Source: Paludibacteraceae bacterium (GTDB lineage: Bacteria; Bacteroidota; Bacteroidia; Bacteroidales; Paludibacteraceae). Taken from it: a stretch of 64,000 bases of DNA. Positions 25,696 to 33,824 of this stretch are shown here, piece by piece. Position 1 is the stretch's first letter. Each line of letters starts with the position of its first letter. The stretch covers positions 62,001 to 126,000 of the forward strand of contig JAGALP010000010.1 of the NCBI GenBank assembly GCA_017625155.1, read 5' to 3'. Both the position numbers and the translations under genes were made by a program. Below the pieces are notes generated by a model, which ran no database searches, had not been told where the DNA came from, and saw only the letters and a list, made by a program, of their open reading frames with translations.

Positions 25696-28017
25696 ATGAA
25701 GAAAATACTTTCCTTACTTACGCTAATGACATTTTTTGCAATGTCAATCGTAGCAGAACAACCCAAGCACGAGTTTCGTGCTACGTGGCTAACTACCGCA
25801 TGGGGCAATGACTGGCCCAAAACAAAAGTGACGAATGATGCTACACGCAAACAACAGCAAGACGAACTGATTGCTATCTTCGACCGACTTCAGGCTGGCA
25901 ACATGAATGCAGTTTGTTTCCAAGTACGCTCACTCTCTGACGCGATGCATAAATCTTCCTATGAACCATGGTCTAAATATTTAACAGGCACTCGTGGCAA
26001 AGATCCAGGCTATGACCCATTAGCTTTTGCTATCGAAGAAGCGCACAAACGTGGCTTGGAGTTGCACGCATGGGTGAATCCATTTCGCGTAACTAGTTCG
26101 GGTACTTTGTCTTCTTCTGATATGGTAAAGCAAAATGCAGGTCAATGGATTATCCAATACAACAATGGCTCCTTCGAAGGCGAAATCATTGACCCTGGTT
26201 ATCCAGAGGCGCGCGAGTATGTGTTGAATGTGTTGATGGAGATAATTAGCAATTACGATATCGACGGTATCGTAATGGACGACTATTTCTATCCATATGG
26301 CGGTACTACTACCGAAGATGCTGCATCTAAGGCATTGCATAAACCAGCCAACGTAGTGGACGTCAATCAAGACGGCGATACCGATGACGACTGGCGTCGT
26401 AGCAATGTGGACGTGTTCTTGGAAGAGTTGTACAACCAAATTCAAGCAACTAAGCCATGGGTGCGCTTGGGTATGGGTACTTTTGGTATTTGGACTACCC
26501 AATCCAAAGTAGCACAGGCATATGGTATCTCTTTGCCAAGTGGTATTTCTGGATTGGATGACTATGATGTGCAAGCTTGCAACCCTATAGAATGGGTGAA
26601 AAATGGCTATGTGGACTATATCAACCCACAATTATATTGGCCAACTACTTCTACTGGTCAAAATTATAACAAACTTTGCCAATGGTGGGCAAAAGATGTG
26701 TGTGAGCACTTCTCCAACCAGTTGACAAATGGCAAAAAGGTGCATTTCTTCTCAAGCCAAAGTATTAGTAGTAACTCCGCTGTATCTGAAATCCAAGCGC
26801 AGATTGATGTCAATCGCAGTCATCTATCATCTGGTTACACAGGCTCTGTTTTCTTTGACACAGATGCGTATCTGACAATGGACGGAGATCTTGCTTCTTC
26901 TCATTTCTTAACGCATGCTCTTCCTCCCGCAATGGATTGGAAGTCAAAAACTGCCTTATCTGCTCCTACCAACCTCACAATATCTGGCACCACCCTCACT
27001 TGGAAACACGCTACGGCTTCACGCTTCACGCTCTATGTCTATCCTAAAACCATGACCTTAGACGCAGCCAAAGCAAATCCAATATATCTCCAGCGAGTGG
27101 TGTATGGCAAGAGTTTTGATATTAGCGGGATAGATACCAATGCCAATCATATTGCCGTATGTGCTTACGACCGTTTTGGTGTAGAGCATGCCGCTGCAAT
27201 CTATACCGAACAACCCGAGGAGCCTAATCCATCCGACTCTACTGCTACACAAATAACATGGCAACTCAATGGCGGTATCGTTGAAAATATCCCTATGCCA
27301 GCTCCTACGCAAGAGCAACTTTGGGCGGAATTTAAAGTAGATGCCAATATCACCATGCTGGATTCGCTCTCTACAATCAAGAAAAATGATAGACCAATGA
27401 ATGTGATTTGTGGGTCTTTACTCGCAGACAATGTCACAACTGTTTATGTGATATCTAAATGGTCATGGCTCAAATCCTATATTCAAGATGTGCAACATGC
27501 TCAAGTGGGTGAAACAATAATAGGTACAGATGGTATAACACGTACAATAGAAGAGTTAAACGATGATATTAGTGCTGCTTCCACTCAATGGCGTTATTCT
27601 ACCGCAGCTTTCTTTGTACAGATGCAGTATGATAAATATCCAGCTACTGCCGACTTCTCCACAGCAGGACAACCTTCTGTTTGGGGCAAGGTTTACCAGC
27701 AAACACACACCACCAATGTGTTGCCCAAATTGGTATATACTACCTACGTATTGCCTACACCTACGCATCCACAGGGATATACTTTCCTGGGCTGGTCCAC
27801 TAATGCTGAAGGTACCAATTTCGTTACCGAGATCAACGAGACTTTCGAAGGTACTCTTTATGCTATTTGGAAGCAACAGGGTGGCGTAGGCACTTCTGTC
27901 GACCAACTGGTGCTGACCCCTGAAAATGCACAGATGTACGATCTATTAGGCCGTCCAGTAGGACAAAATTACAAGGGCATAGTAATCCAAAATGGCAAAA
28001 AATACTTGTTAAAGTAA
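25696..28017 (+). CDS. GHL10-type glycoside hydrolase (DigH-like) with split InlB-type repeat
   Basis: 773 residues from the ATG at 25696, chosen because MKKILSLLTLMTFFAMSIVA is a clean signal peptide; an ATG at 25672 would add eight residues. The GHL10 domain (about 20-430) is closely similar to that of the protein at 12160-14499, sharing KHE.RATWL, NDWPKTKVTNDATRKQQQ, VDGIVMDDYFYPYGGTTTEDA and YDVQACNP.EWVKNGYVDYI. A WQLNGG...GWSTN...LYAIW module with the long insertion spans about 535-735. The tail MYDLLGRPVG..GIVIQNGKKYLLK nearly matches that of the amidase at 7454-11260. Expected to act on glycan strands outside the cytoplasm. Confidence 0.87.
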   Translation: MKKILSLLTLMTFFAMSIVAEQPKHEFRATWLTTAWGNDWPKTKVTNDATRKQQQDELIAIFDRLQAGNMNAVCFQVRSLSDAMHKSSYEPWSKYLTGTRGKDPGYDPLAFAIEEAHKRGLELHAWVNPFRVTSSGTLSSSDMVKQNAGQWIIQYNNGSFEGEIIDPGYPEAREYVLNVLMEIISNYDIDGIVMDDYFYPYGGTTTEDAASKALHKPANVVDVNQDGDTDDDWRRSNVDVFLEELYNQIQATKPWVRLGMGTFGIWTTQSKVAQAYGISLPSGISGLDDYDVQACNPIEWVKNGYVDYINPQLYWPTTSTGQNYNKLCQWWAKDVCEHFSNQLTNGKKVHFFSSQSISSNSAVSEIQAQIDVNRSHLSSGYTGSVFFDTDAYLTMDGDLASSHFLTHALPPAMDWKSKTALSAPTNLTISGTTLTWKHATASRFTLYVYPKTMTLDAAKANPIYLQRVVYGKSFDISGIDTNANHIAVCAYDRFGVEHAAAIYTEQPEEPNPSDSTATQITWQLNGGIVENIPMPAPTQEQLWAEFKVDANITMLDSLSTIKKNDRPMNVICGSLLADNVTTVYVISKWSWLKSYIQDVQHAQVGETIIGTDGITRTIEELNDDISAASTQWRYSTAAFFVQMQYDKYPATADFSTAGQPSVWGKVYQQTHTTNVLPKLVYTTYVLPTPTHPQGYTFLGWSTNAEGTNFVTEINETFEGTLYAIWKQQGGVGTSVDQLVLTPENAQMYDLLGRPVGQNYKGIVIQNGKKYLLK

Positions 28018-28033
28018 GAAAAATGCCAAAATA

Positions 28034-28065
28034 TTTGGTCAATCCAAAAAAAAGCAGTACCTTTG
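28034..28065 (+). promoter_or_regulatory. promoter of the rpsF operon
   Basis: TTTG (28034-28037), 20 bp, TACCTTTG (28058-28065). The leader is about 100 nt, with a GC-rich alternating stretch (cgcgcgtttgcgtacgc) soon after the start. Confidence 0.85.
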
Positions 28066-28167
28066 CACGCTTTTTCGCGCGTTTGCGTACGCATTGTGGT
28101 GTGTGAGCGCCGTGAATAAAGTGATAAATAACTAATTATTAACAATTTAATTAACTAATCAAACATT

Positions 28168-28524
28168 ATGTTAAATCATTACGAAGCCGCTTTCGTGTTG
28201 ACTCCCGTTTTGTCTGAACCACAGATGAAGGAAGCGGTTGACAAATTCGAGAACCTTCTCAAGGAGAATGGCGGTACCGTTCTTAACCGTGAGGAGTGGG
28301 GTTTGAAGAAATTGGCTTACCCTATCCAAGGCAAATCAACGGGATTCTACGCCTTGCTGCAATTTGATGTAGAACCTGAGGTGATTGCAAAACTCGAGAC
28401 AGCATTCCGTCGTGACGAGCGCGTGTTGCGTTTCCTCACTACACGTCTTGACAAGTACGCTTACGAGTACGCACAAAAGCGTCGTAACGCAAATGTTAAA
28501 CCACAAGAACAAGAGGAGGCATAA
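28168..28524 (+). CDS. rpsF: 30S ribosomal protein S6
   Basis: 118 residues. [39 protein letters not shown] and [18 protein letters not shown] are the S6 pattern. S6 binds 16S rRNA together with S18, whose gene follows after 2 bp. The C-terminal tail after about residue 100 is short and charged. In many bacteria ssb or priB lies between the two genes; it is absent here. Confidence 0.97.
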   Translation: MLNHYEAAFVLTPVLSEPQMKEAVDKFENLLKENGGTVLNREEWGLKKLAYPIQGKSTGFYALLQFDVEPEVIAKLETAFRRDERVLRFLTTRLDKYAYEYAQKRRNANVKPQEQEEA

Positions 28525-28526
28525 TC

Positions 28527-28793
28527 ATGGCACAGAATGACGAAATCCGCTATTTGACCCCAAAAACAAATGAGGCAAAGAAGAAAAAGTACTGCCGTTT
28601 CAAAAAGTCTGGCATCAAGTACATCGACTACAAAGATCCTGAGTTCCTCAAGAAGTTCCTCAACGAGCAAGGTAAGATCCTCCCTCGCCGTATCACTGGT
28701 ACAAGCTTGAAGTATCAACGCAAGGTGGCTCAAGCCGTGAAGAAAGCACGTCACTTGGCTTTGCTCCCATACGTAACCGATATGATGAAATAA
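28527..28793 (+). CDS. rpsR: 30S ribosomal protein S18
   Basis: 88 residues; [25 protein letters not shown] and [33 protein letters not shown] identify S18. It lies 2 bp after rpsF and 37 bp before rplI, in the usual order, and works as the S6:S18 platform pair of the small subunit. Confidence 0.97.
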   Translation: MAQNDEIRYLTPKTNEAKKKKYCRFKKSGIKYIDYKDPEFLKKFLNEQGKILPRRITGTSLKYQRKVAQAVKKARHLALLPYVTDMMK

Positions 28794-28830
28794 TCCGAGT
28801 AATTAACTATTTAATCAGAAAGGAAACATC

Positions 28831-29277
28831 ATGGAAGTAATTTTGATTCAAGACGTAGCTAACTTGGGCTACAAGAACGATATCGTTAAGGTAAAAGATG
28901 GTTACGGTCGTAACTACCTCATCCCTAACAAATTGGCTGTGATTGCAAACAATAGCAACCGTAAGCAATTGGCTGAGAACCTCAAACAACAAGCACACAA
29001 GATTGCTAAACTTCTTGCTGACGCACAAGCATTGGCAGAGAAATTGGCTAACACCGTTATCACCGTGGCTGTAAAGGCTAACGAGGACGGTAAGATCTTC
29101 GGTACTGTGACTACTGCTCAAGTGGCTGAGGCATTGGCTGCTCAAGGTATTGAGATTGACAAGAAAGTGATTACCATCGACGAGGCAGTGAAGGTATTGG
29201 GCGAAGCTACTGCTACCGCTAAACTTCACCGCGAGGTAAAAGCTGAAATTAAATTGAACGTTGTTGCTGCTGAATAA
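28831..29277 (+). CDS. rplI: 50S ribosomal protein L9
   Basis: 148 residues. The N-terminal domain MEVILIQDVANLGYKNDIVKVKDGYGRNYLIP is diagnostic. A long charged helix (about 40-75) joins it to the C-terminal rRNA-binding domain. Third gene of the ribosomal protein operon. Confidence 0.97.
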   Translation: MEVILIQDVANLGYKNDIVKVKDGYGRNYLIPNKLAVIANNSNRKQLAENLKQQAHKIAKLLADAQALAEKLANTVITVAVKANEDGKIFGTVTTAQVAEALAAQGIEIDKKVITIDEAVKVLGEATATAKLHREVKAEIKLNVVAAE

Positions 29278-29301
29278 GCGCTAAAGAAAGGAAACAAAAG
29301 T

Positions 29302-29553
29302 ATGAAAAAAGGAATTCATCCAGAGAACTACCGCGTTGTAGTTTTCAAAGATATGTCCGATGGAACACAGTTCTTCAGTCGCTCTACAGCTAACACGAAG
29401 GACACCATTGAGATTGATGGCACTACTTATCCATTGATCAAGTTGGAGATCTCCAACACCAGTCACCCATTCTATACTGGTAAGTCTAAACTTGTGGATA
29501 CCGCAGGTCGCGTTGATAAGTTTATGTCTCGCTACGGCAACCGCCGCAAGTAA
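29302..29553 (+). CDS. rpmE2: 50S ribosomal protein L31, type B
   Basis: 83 residues. [41 protein letters not shown] and the missing CxxC zinc motif mark the zinc-independent form (type B). In many bacteria that form is expressed in zinc shortage; here it is placed with constitutive ribosomal genes. It ends at an intrinsic terminator 16 bp after the stop. Confidence 0.96.
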   Translation: MKKGIHPENYRVVVFKDMSDGTQFFSRSTANTKDTIEIDGTTYPLIKLEISNTSHPFYTGKSKLVDTAGRVDKFMSRYGNRRK

Positions 29554-29568
29554 TCATACAACAGCGAA

Positions 29569-29588
29569 AGGCGAGCTTCGGCTCGCCT
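29569..29588 (+). terminator. intrinsic terminator of the rpsF-rpmE2 operon
   Basis: aggcgagc, tetraloop ttcg, gctcgcct, then six T. A strong, textbook hairpin. Confidence 0.95.
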
Positions 29589-29660
29589 TTTTTGTCTATT
29601 ACAATTTAACCTTCGCTATACACTTAACACTACATACCGCGACGCAGTCGCATTTACACC

Positions 29661-30410
29661 ATGAAAAAGACCCTTTGGCAAGATTTTGGAAAGCAGATGT
29701 TACTATCAATTGGTATCTTCTCTGTGCTATTCCTTATATTATATATAGTGGAGTGGTTGGTCCCTTCGCTGCAAGGTACGTTGCTTCAATGGCAAAGTCC
29801 TGCTTTCATTGTGGGTATTCCTGCCAGTGTGATAGGTGTAGGATATGTACTCACTATTCGCAATCCTCAAAATTATATAGGTTTTGTAGGTGGCATTGCA
29901 ATGGCATTGCTATTGGCAACTCAATTCTATTTACAAGGTAATCTTGACCTTGTATTTCTGCAACTGGTAGTATTCATCCCATTTATGGTACTATCATTGA
30001 TTCGTTGGCGACGCCTTACACTATGTCCTCAACATACCGACCAACCATTCGTACCAGAGTGGTTGCCTCGCAAACAACTATATTTGTCATTGATTATATT
30101 GCTTGCTATTCTCATTGCTGATTATATACTCGCCACATTGGTGATTCAGCAGGATGCATGGAACGAAAATATACTCATCAAACTAATGGGAGGACTTATG
30201 ATTGCTTCTTCCACATTAGCCAACTTTATCCTCATCTACCAGAAGATTGATGCTTGGATATGGTGGGCAGTATATGCATTAGCAGGAATAGTATTGTATA
30301 TTTTGATTGGTAATATCTTTTCTATGGTCTTGTTCCTTGTCTTCCTATTGGTAAATGGTAGTGCAGGCATCGCATGGATTAAACTACGTAAGTTATCGCA
30401 AAATGTGTGA
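29661..30410 (+). CDS. PnuC-like membrane transporter
   Basis: 249 residues with about seven hydrophobic segments. The C-terminal part, YQKIDAWIWWAVYALAGIV followed by SMVLFLVFLLVNGSAGIAW, matches the conserved WxxW region of PnuC vitamin transporters. PnuC proteins take up nicotinamide riboside, and relatives in Bacteroidetes (PnuT) take up thiamin. No riboswitch or vitamin gene is adjacent, so the substrate is open. The N-terminal half is less typical, with an unusual basic loop (RWRRLTLCPQHTDQPFVPEW). Confidence 0.55.
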   Translation: MKKTLWQDFGKQMLLSIGIFSVLFLILYIVEWLVPSLQGTLLQWQSPAFIVGIPASVIGVGYVLTIRNPQNYIGFVGGIAMALLLATQFYLQGNLDLVFLQLVVFIPFMVLSLIRWRRLTLCPQHTDQPFVPEWLPRKQLYLSLIILLAILIADYILATLVIQQDAWNENILIKLMGGLMIASSTLANFILIYQKIDAWIWWAVYALAGIVLYILIGNIFSMVLFLVFLLVNGSAGIAWIKLRKLSQNV

Positions 30411-30531
30411 TTCTTAAAAGCACATCTTCTAGGCACAGCCAATCCACATCCTACCACTAATTATACTCTTGGGCACTCCCGCCGAGTATTCCCCGCCTCT
30501 AACCTCTAAACTGCAGTTTCGCGCTTGCCTC

Positions 30532-30559
30532 TACACCTTACACTATACACCATACACCA
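30532..30559. repeat. 7-bp tandem repeat before the ncRNA promoter
   Basis: Units tacacct, tacacta, tacacca, tacacca. No gene is visible in the surrounding gap 30411-30586; a doubled cctctaa occurs at about 30496. Confidence 0.75.
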
Positions 30560-30586
30560 TAAAAAAGACTCCAAAAAGCAATTTTT

Positions 30587-30618
30587 CTTGCTCAATCCAA
30601 AATAATTCACTACCTTTG
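30587..30618 (+). promoter_or_regulatory. promoter of the structured ncRNA
   Basis: CTTG (30587-30590, one mismatch to TTTG), 20 bp, TACCTTTG (30611-30618). The nearest good coding start is 360 bp downstream. Confidence 0.75.
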
Positions 30619-30622
30619 CACC

Positions 30623-30939
30623 GCAAAGCCGAGTAATCGGTTAGGCAGACATATTATAAAAAGCGTTTACTACGGGGTCCCCACAATGTTAAGCAGTGGG
30701 GTGTCCTCAGCGCTTGTTTTGGCATATCGAAATCCGGAAAATTTCACTAACCCAAGACAAGAGAGCAGTAAACGCCCGTTGGGATATGTATATCCTGCCG
30801 CAGAGCATCCACATGTGGACTGCTCTGTTTGGTGGCATTTCATATTCGGCGTGGGCGTTGCTTGCATATTCTTGTTAGTAGGGTCATTCCGGAACCTCGA
30901 TATGGAGAATAAGCAAAGGTAAGGTTCCACGCTTTTTTT
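30623..30939 (+). ncRNA. structured non-coding RNA of about 317 nt, unidentified
   Basis: Bounded by a promoter at 30587-30618 and by a 3' stem plus T7 run at 30933-30939. Several complementary arms are visible: gcgtttact 30663-30671 with agtaaacgc 30767-30775; ccccac 30679-30684 with gtgggg 30696-30701; cttgttttgg 30713-30722 with ccaagacaag 30752-30761; cgccc 30773-30777 with gggcg 30853-30857; cagagca 30801-30807 with tgctctg 30821-30827; ggaacct 30891-30897 with aggttcc 30922-30928. The nested order suggests two multi-branch domains. I find no RNase P (GAAAGTCC), tmRNA or SRP (CCGGAAGG) signature. Candidates are a 6S-like RNA or the Bacteroidales-1 RNA class. It could instead be a long leader of the acyltransferase gene at 30982, but the T-run argues for termination. 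Confidence 0.7.
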
Positions 30940-30981
30940 GTGGTTTATAGACAGGTTCGGAACCAACCGCAGAAAAACAAC

Positions 30982-32526
30982 ATGCTATTCAACTCCTTTG
31001 AGTTCGCAATCTTTCTTCCAATAGTCTTCCTGCTCTATTGGTTCGTGTTTGACTACGCCATGCGCAAGTGCAAACGCCAATTGCTGTGGCAAAACCTCTT
31101 TGTCGTAGTCGCAAGTTATATCTTCTACGGCTGGTGGGATTGGCGATTCTTGATTCTAATTGCTATCACCACACTCCTCTCCTTCCTAAGCGGCATTGGA
31201 ATCGAATACGCCCCAACACAACGAGGAAAGAAAGCCGTCATGATAGCCAATATCATTGTCAATCTCGGCATCTTGGGCGTATATAAATACTACGACTTCT
31301 TCGCCACACAGTTTGCACGACTGTTCGGCATTGAGTTAGACTTCCTGCTGCTACATTTGATTCTGCCAGTAGGTATCAGTTTCTATACCTTTCAAGCCCT
31401 CTCATATTCCATTGATGTCTATCGCAAGCAGATACAACCTACCCACGATATTGTGACTTTTACTGCCTTCCTCAGTTTCTTCCCGCAGTTAGTCGCTGGT
31501 CCTATTGAGCGAGCAACCAATCTGCTACCTCAATTCCAAAAGAAACGCAGCTTTGACTATGCCACCGCTGTGGATGGTATGCGACAAATCTTGTGGGGAT
31601 TATTCAAGAAGATTGTTGTAGCAGACAACTGTGCCACATATGTAGATACAGTCTTTGCCGACATCAGCAACCAATCGGGTAGTACATTGGTATTGGCTGC
31701 CATACTCTTTACTTTCCAAATCTATGGTGATTTCTCAGGATATTCAGATATAGCAATCGGTACGGCAAAGTTGTTTGGCATTAAACTGATGCGCAACTTC
31801 AATGTACCTTACTTCTCTCGCGATATAGCCGAGTTCTGGCGCAGATGGCATATCTCACTCACCACTTGGTTCCGCGATTATGTGTATATTCCGTTGGGCG
31901 GTAGCCGCCCTAATATCCCTGAGGCAATAAGGCAAAAAGGCGATAAGGCACTAGAGGCGAGATATACCAAATGGATAGCAGTCCGCAACACTTTTGTAAT
32001 CTTCCTCTTGTCGGGCTTTTGGCACGGAGCGAACTGGACATTTGTATTGTGGGGAGCATACCATGCATTGCTGTTTGTGCCTTTGCTCTTGCTAAACAAG
32101 AATCGCCGCTATCGCGATACGGTTGCGACAATCACTTTGCCTGATGGCACCATCAAAACAAAATGGCTACCCTCACTTAAAGAAGCAGGACAAATGCTCT
32201 TGACTTTCGCCTTGGCTGTCTTTGGGTGGATAATTTTCCGCGCCACAGGACTTAAAACTCTTTCCGCTTACATTGCAGGTATATTTGATAGCAGTTTATT
32301 TTCCATACCATGGTTGATGAATAGACAATATTATATTCCATTAGTAATATCAATTTTGGTAATGCTGTTGGGAGAGTGGATCAATCGTACAAAAGAGCAT
32401 GGATTATCATTGAATATAGATAGAAAATATTGTAGATGGATAATTTACCTTGTTATTGGAATATTCATCCTTTTTTATATATGTTGTAATACTGCTCAAC
32501 AAGAGTTTATTTATTTTCAATTTTAG
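30982..32526 (+). CDS. MBOAT-family O-acyltransferase (AlgI-like)
   Basis: 514 residues from the ATG at 30982. An ATG at 30940 would lie at the ncRNA terminator and lacks the family's usual start MLFNSFEFAIFLP. About ten membrane segments. The motifs FWRRWHISLTTWFRDYVYIPLGG and GFWHGANWTFVLWGAYHA contain the catalytic histidine. AlgI-type proteins move acyl groups across the membrane to acetylate exopolysaccharide or cell-wall glycan, working with a periplasmic SGNH partner; the next gene, 2 bp away, is such a partner. From about 32285 the gene becomes distinctly AT-rich. Confidence 0.93.
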   Translation: MLFNSFEFAIFLPIVFLLYWFVFDYAMRKCKRQLLWQNLFVVVASYIFYGWWDWRFLILIAITTLLSFLSGIGIEYAPTQRGKKAVMIANIIVNLGILGVYKYYDFFATQFARLFGIELDFLLLHLILPVGISFYTFQALSYSIDVYRKQIQPTHDIVTFTAFLSFFPQLVAGPIERATNLLPQFQKKRSFDYATAVDGMRQILWGLFKKIVVADNCATYVDTVFADISNQSGSTLVLAAILFTFQIYGDFSGYSDIAIGTAKLFGIKLMRNFNVPYFSRDIAEFWRRWHISLTTWFRDYVYIPLGGSRPNIPEAIRQKGDKALEARYTKWIAVRNTFVIFLLSGFWHGANWTFVLWGAYHALLFVPLLLLNKNRRYRDTVATITLPDGTIKTKWLPSLKEAGQMLLTFALAVFGWIIFRATGLKTLSAYIAGIFDSSLFSIPWLMNRQYYIPLVISILVMLLGEWINRTKEHGLSLNIDRKYCRWIIYLVIGIFILFYICCNTAQQEFIYFQF

Positions 32527-32528
32527 TT

Positions 32529-33431
32529 ATGAACAAATTTTTCAAAAAAAGTTGTTTATTTATAATTTTATTAGCAATTTGCTTTTCTGCTTTTGTGCTG
32601 ATCTGCTATCTGTGTGGACGCTACGAAAAGAATTTATCCAGCAATAACATCTATATATGGGGGGATTCGCAAGCATACCAAGGTGTCATTTTATCAGATC
32701 TAGCACGCATCACTAATAAGGATGTCTTATCTGCTGCTACACATGGTGCAGGAGTTTATGATTTATTAGTTTTTGCGAATAGAGTCCCTTCTCAAAGTAT
32801 ATGTATTGTATCCTATTCTCAATGTTGTTTATTACGTAGAAAATCAGCAGATTTCAATGGAAGTGGAGTTGATATAGATGCGCTTTATTCTCTATATAAT
32901 CAACATTATACGATTAAAGAATTATTTCAGATATGTACAAATAATTATTTTTCAAAAAAATGTATTTTTAGAATAGAAGATTCAAATTTGTATGATTATT
33001 TACCTTATATTATATATCCAGAACCTTTAAGTGGTTTTGAAAAAATGTATCAGACTATACCCGCATTTTATAATGATAAATATGATTTATTTTGTCAAGC
33101 ATTACAAATTATGAAAAGCAAGCAATGTCAAATTATTTTAATTGCTTTTCCATATTATGAAACAACCTATGAAGTATATAAACAATCTCCATTTTCTGAT
33201 ATTTTGGACCAAGATATATTGCAAGCGAGCAATATATTAAATATTGATAAGATAGATACATTATATTTTAATGATATGGATTCTTTATGTATGCATGATC
33301 TAACTCACCTTAATAATGTTGGAGCACAGAGAACGACAAAGATTATAGGTAATTATGTTAATGAAAAATTACCAATGTCGGAGAATGCATTTTTGATTTT
33401 TAATGCATGGAAATGCAGTGCTTTAAATTAA
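32529..33431 (+). CDS. membrane-anchored SGNH-like acyltransferase partner
   Basis: 300 residues. One N-terminal membrane segment (about 9-29) is followed by an extracytoplasmic domain. The block IYIWGDSQAY (S47) is the SGNH nucleophile motif, and HDLTHLNNVGA near residue 257 supplies the Asp-His pair (DxxH). No GxND block is obvious, so it resembles AlgX/AlgJ or DltD-type partners more than a free esterase. The gene is strongly AT-rich compared with its neighbours, suggesting transfer together with the end of the MBOAT gene. Function by analogy: transfer of acetyl from the MBOAT protein to a polysaccharide. Confidence 0.7.
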   Translation: MNKFFKKSCLFIILLAICFSAFVLICYLCGRYEKNLSSNNIYIWGDSQAYQGVILSDLARITNKDVLSAATHGAGVYDLLVFANRVPSQSICIVSYSQCCLLRRKSADFNGSGVDIDALYSLYNQHYTIKELFQICTNNYFSKKCIFRIEDSNLYDYLPYIIYPEPLSGFEKMYQTIPAFYNDKYDLFCQALQIMKSKQCQIILIAFPYYETTYEVYKQSPFSDILDQDILQASNILNIDKIDTLYFNDMDSLCMHDLTHLNNVGAQRTTKIIGNYVNEKLPMSENAFLIFNAWKCSALN

Positions 33432-33520
33432 TATCAAAACGATATTATTAAGACATTTTCCTTTAAACAACCACCCATTTAACGTCGTAGTAGTAACGAA
33501 GTGCTTTCGAAGGGTACACT

Positions 33521-33608
33521 CAGCCAAATTTCGCCCACAGATAGGGCACAAATAGCCCACAGATGTGCTACAGTGGTCGCGAAGTGGTCACGTAGCCTGC
33601 AGAGAACT
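33521..33608. repeat. degenerate 11-bp-period array
   Basis: In-phase units cagccaaattt, cgcccacagat, agggcacaaat, agcccacagat, gtgctacagtg, gtcgcgaagtg, gtcacgtagcc, tgcagagaact. Adjacent units resemble each other although the sequence drifts. It lies in the 393-bp gap 33432-33824, which holds no gene. Confidence 0.7.
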
Positions 33609-33698
33609 TGATGCACACGCAAACTTTGAAATTCAGCAAAACACCGTATTCAATTTATAACTGATGGCAGAGAATTTTCATTTTCTTATGTATAAGTT

Positions 33699-33730
33699 AT
33701 TGCATATCTCAAAAAAAAATGCTACCTTTG
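33699..33730 (+). promoter_or_regulatory. promoter of the RluA-type gene
   Basis: ATTG (33699-33702, one mismatch), 20 bp, TACCTTTG (33723-33730). The start codon is at 33825. Confidence 0.75.
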
Positions 33731-33824
33731 CGCCATGTTTTTGCCAATCAGTAGATTTAAAATGAATAGTAGAGCATAATAGTTACTGAAGAATGGTGAA
33801 ACTTACTACACGTAAAAAAAACGA

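Noticed and set aside
30686..30922. A 78-codon plus-strand frame (MLSSGVSSALVLAYRNPENF...) with a hydrophobic stretch, and a 98-codon frame on the other strand.
   Set aside because: Both lie across the paired arms of the structured RNA, and codon positions show no coding bias; they are most simply by-products of the conserved RNA.
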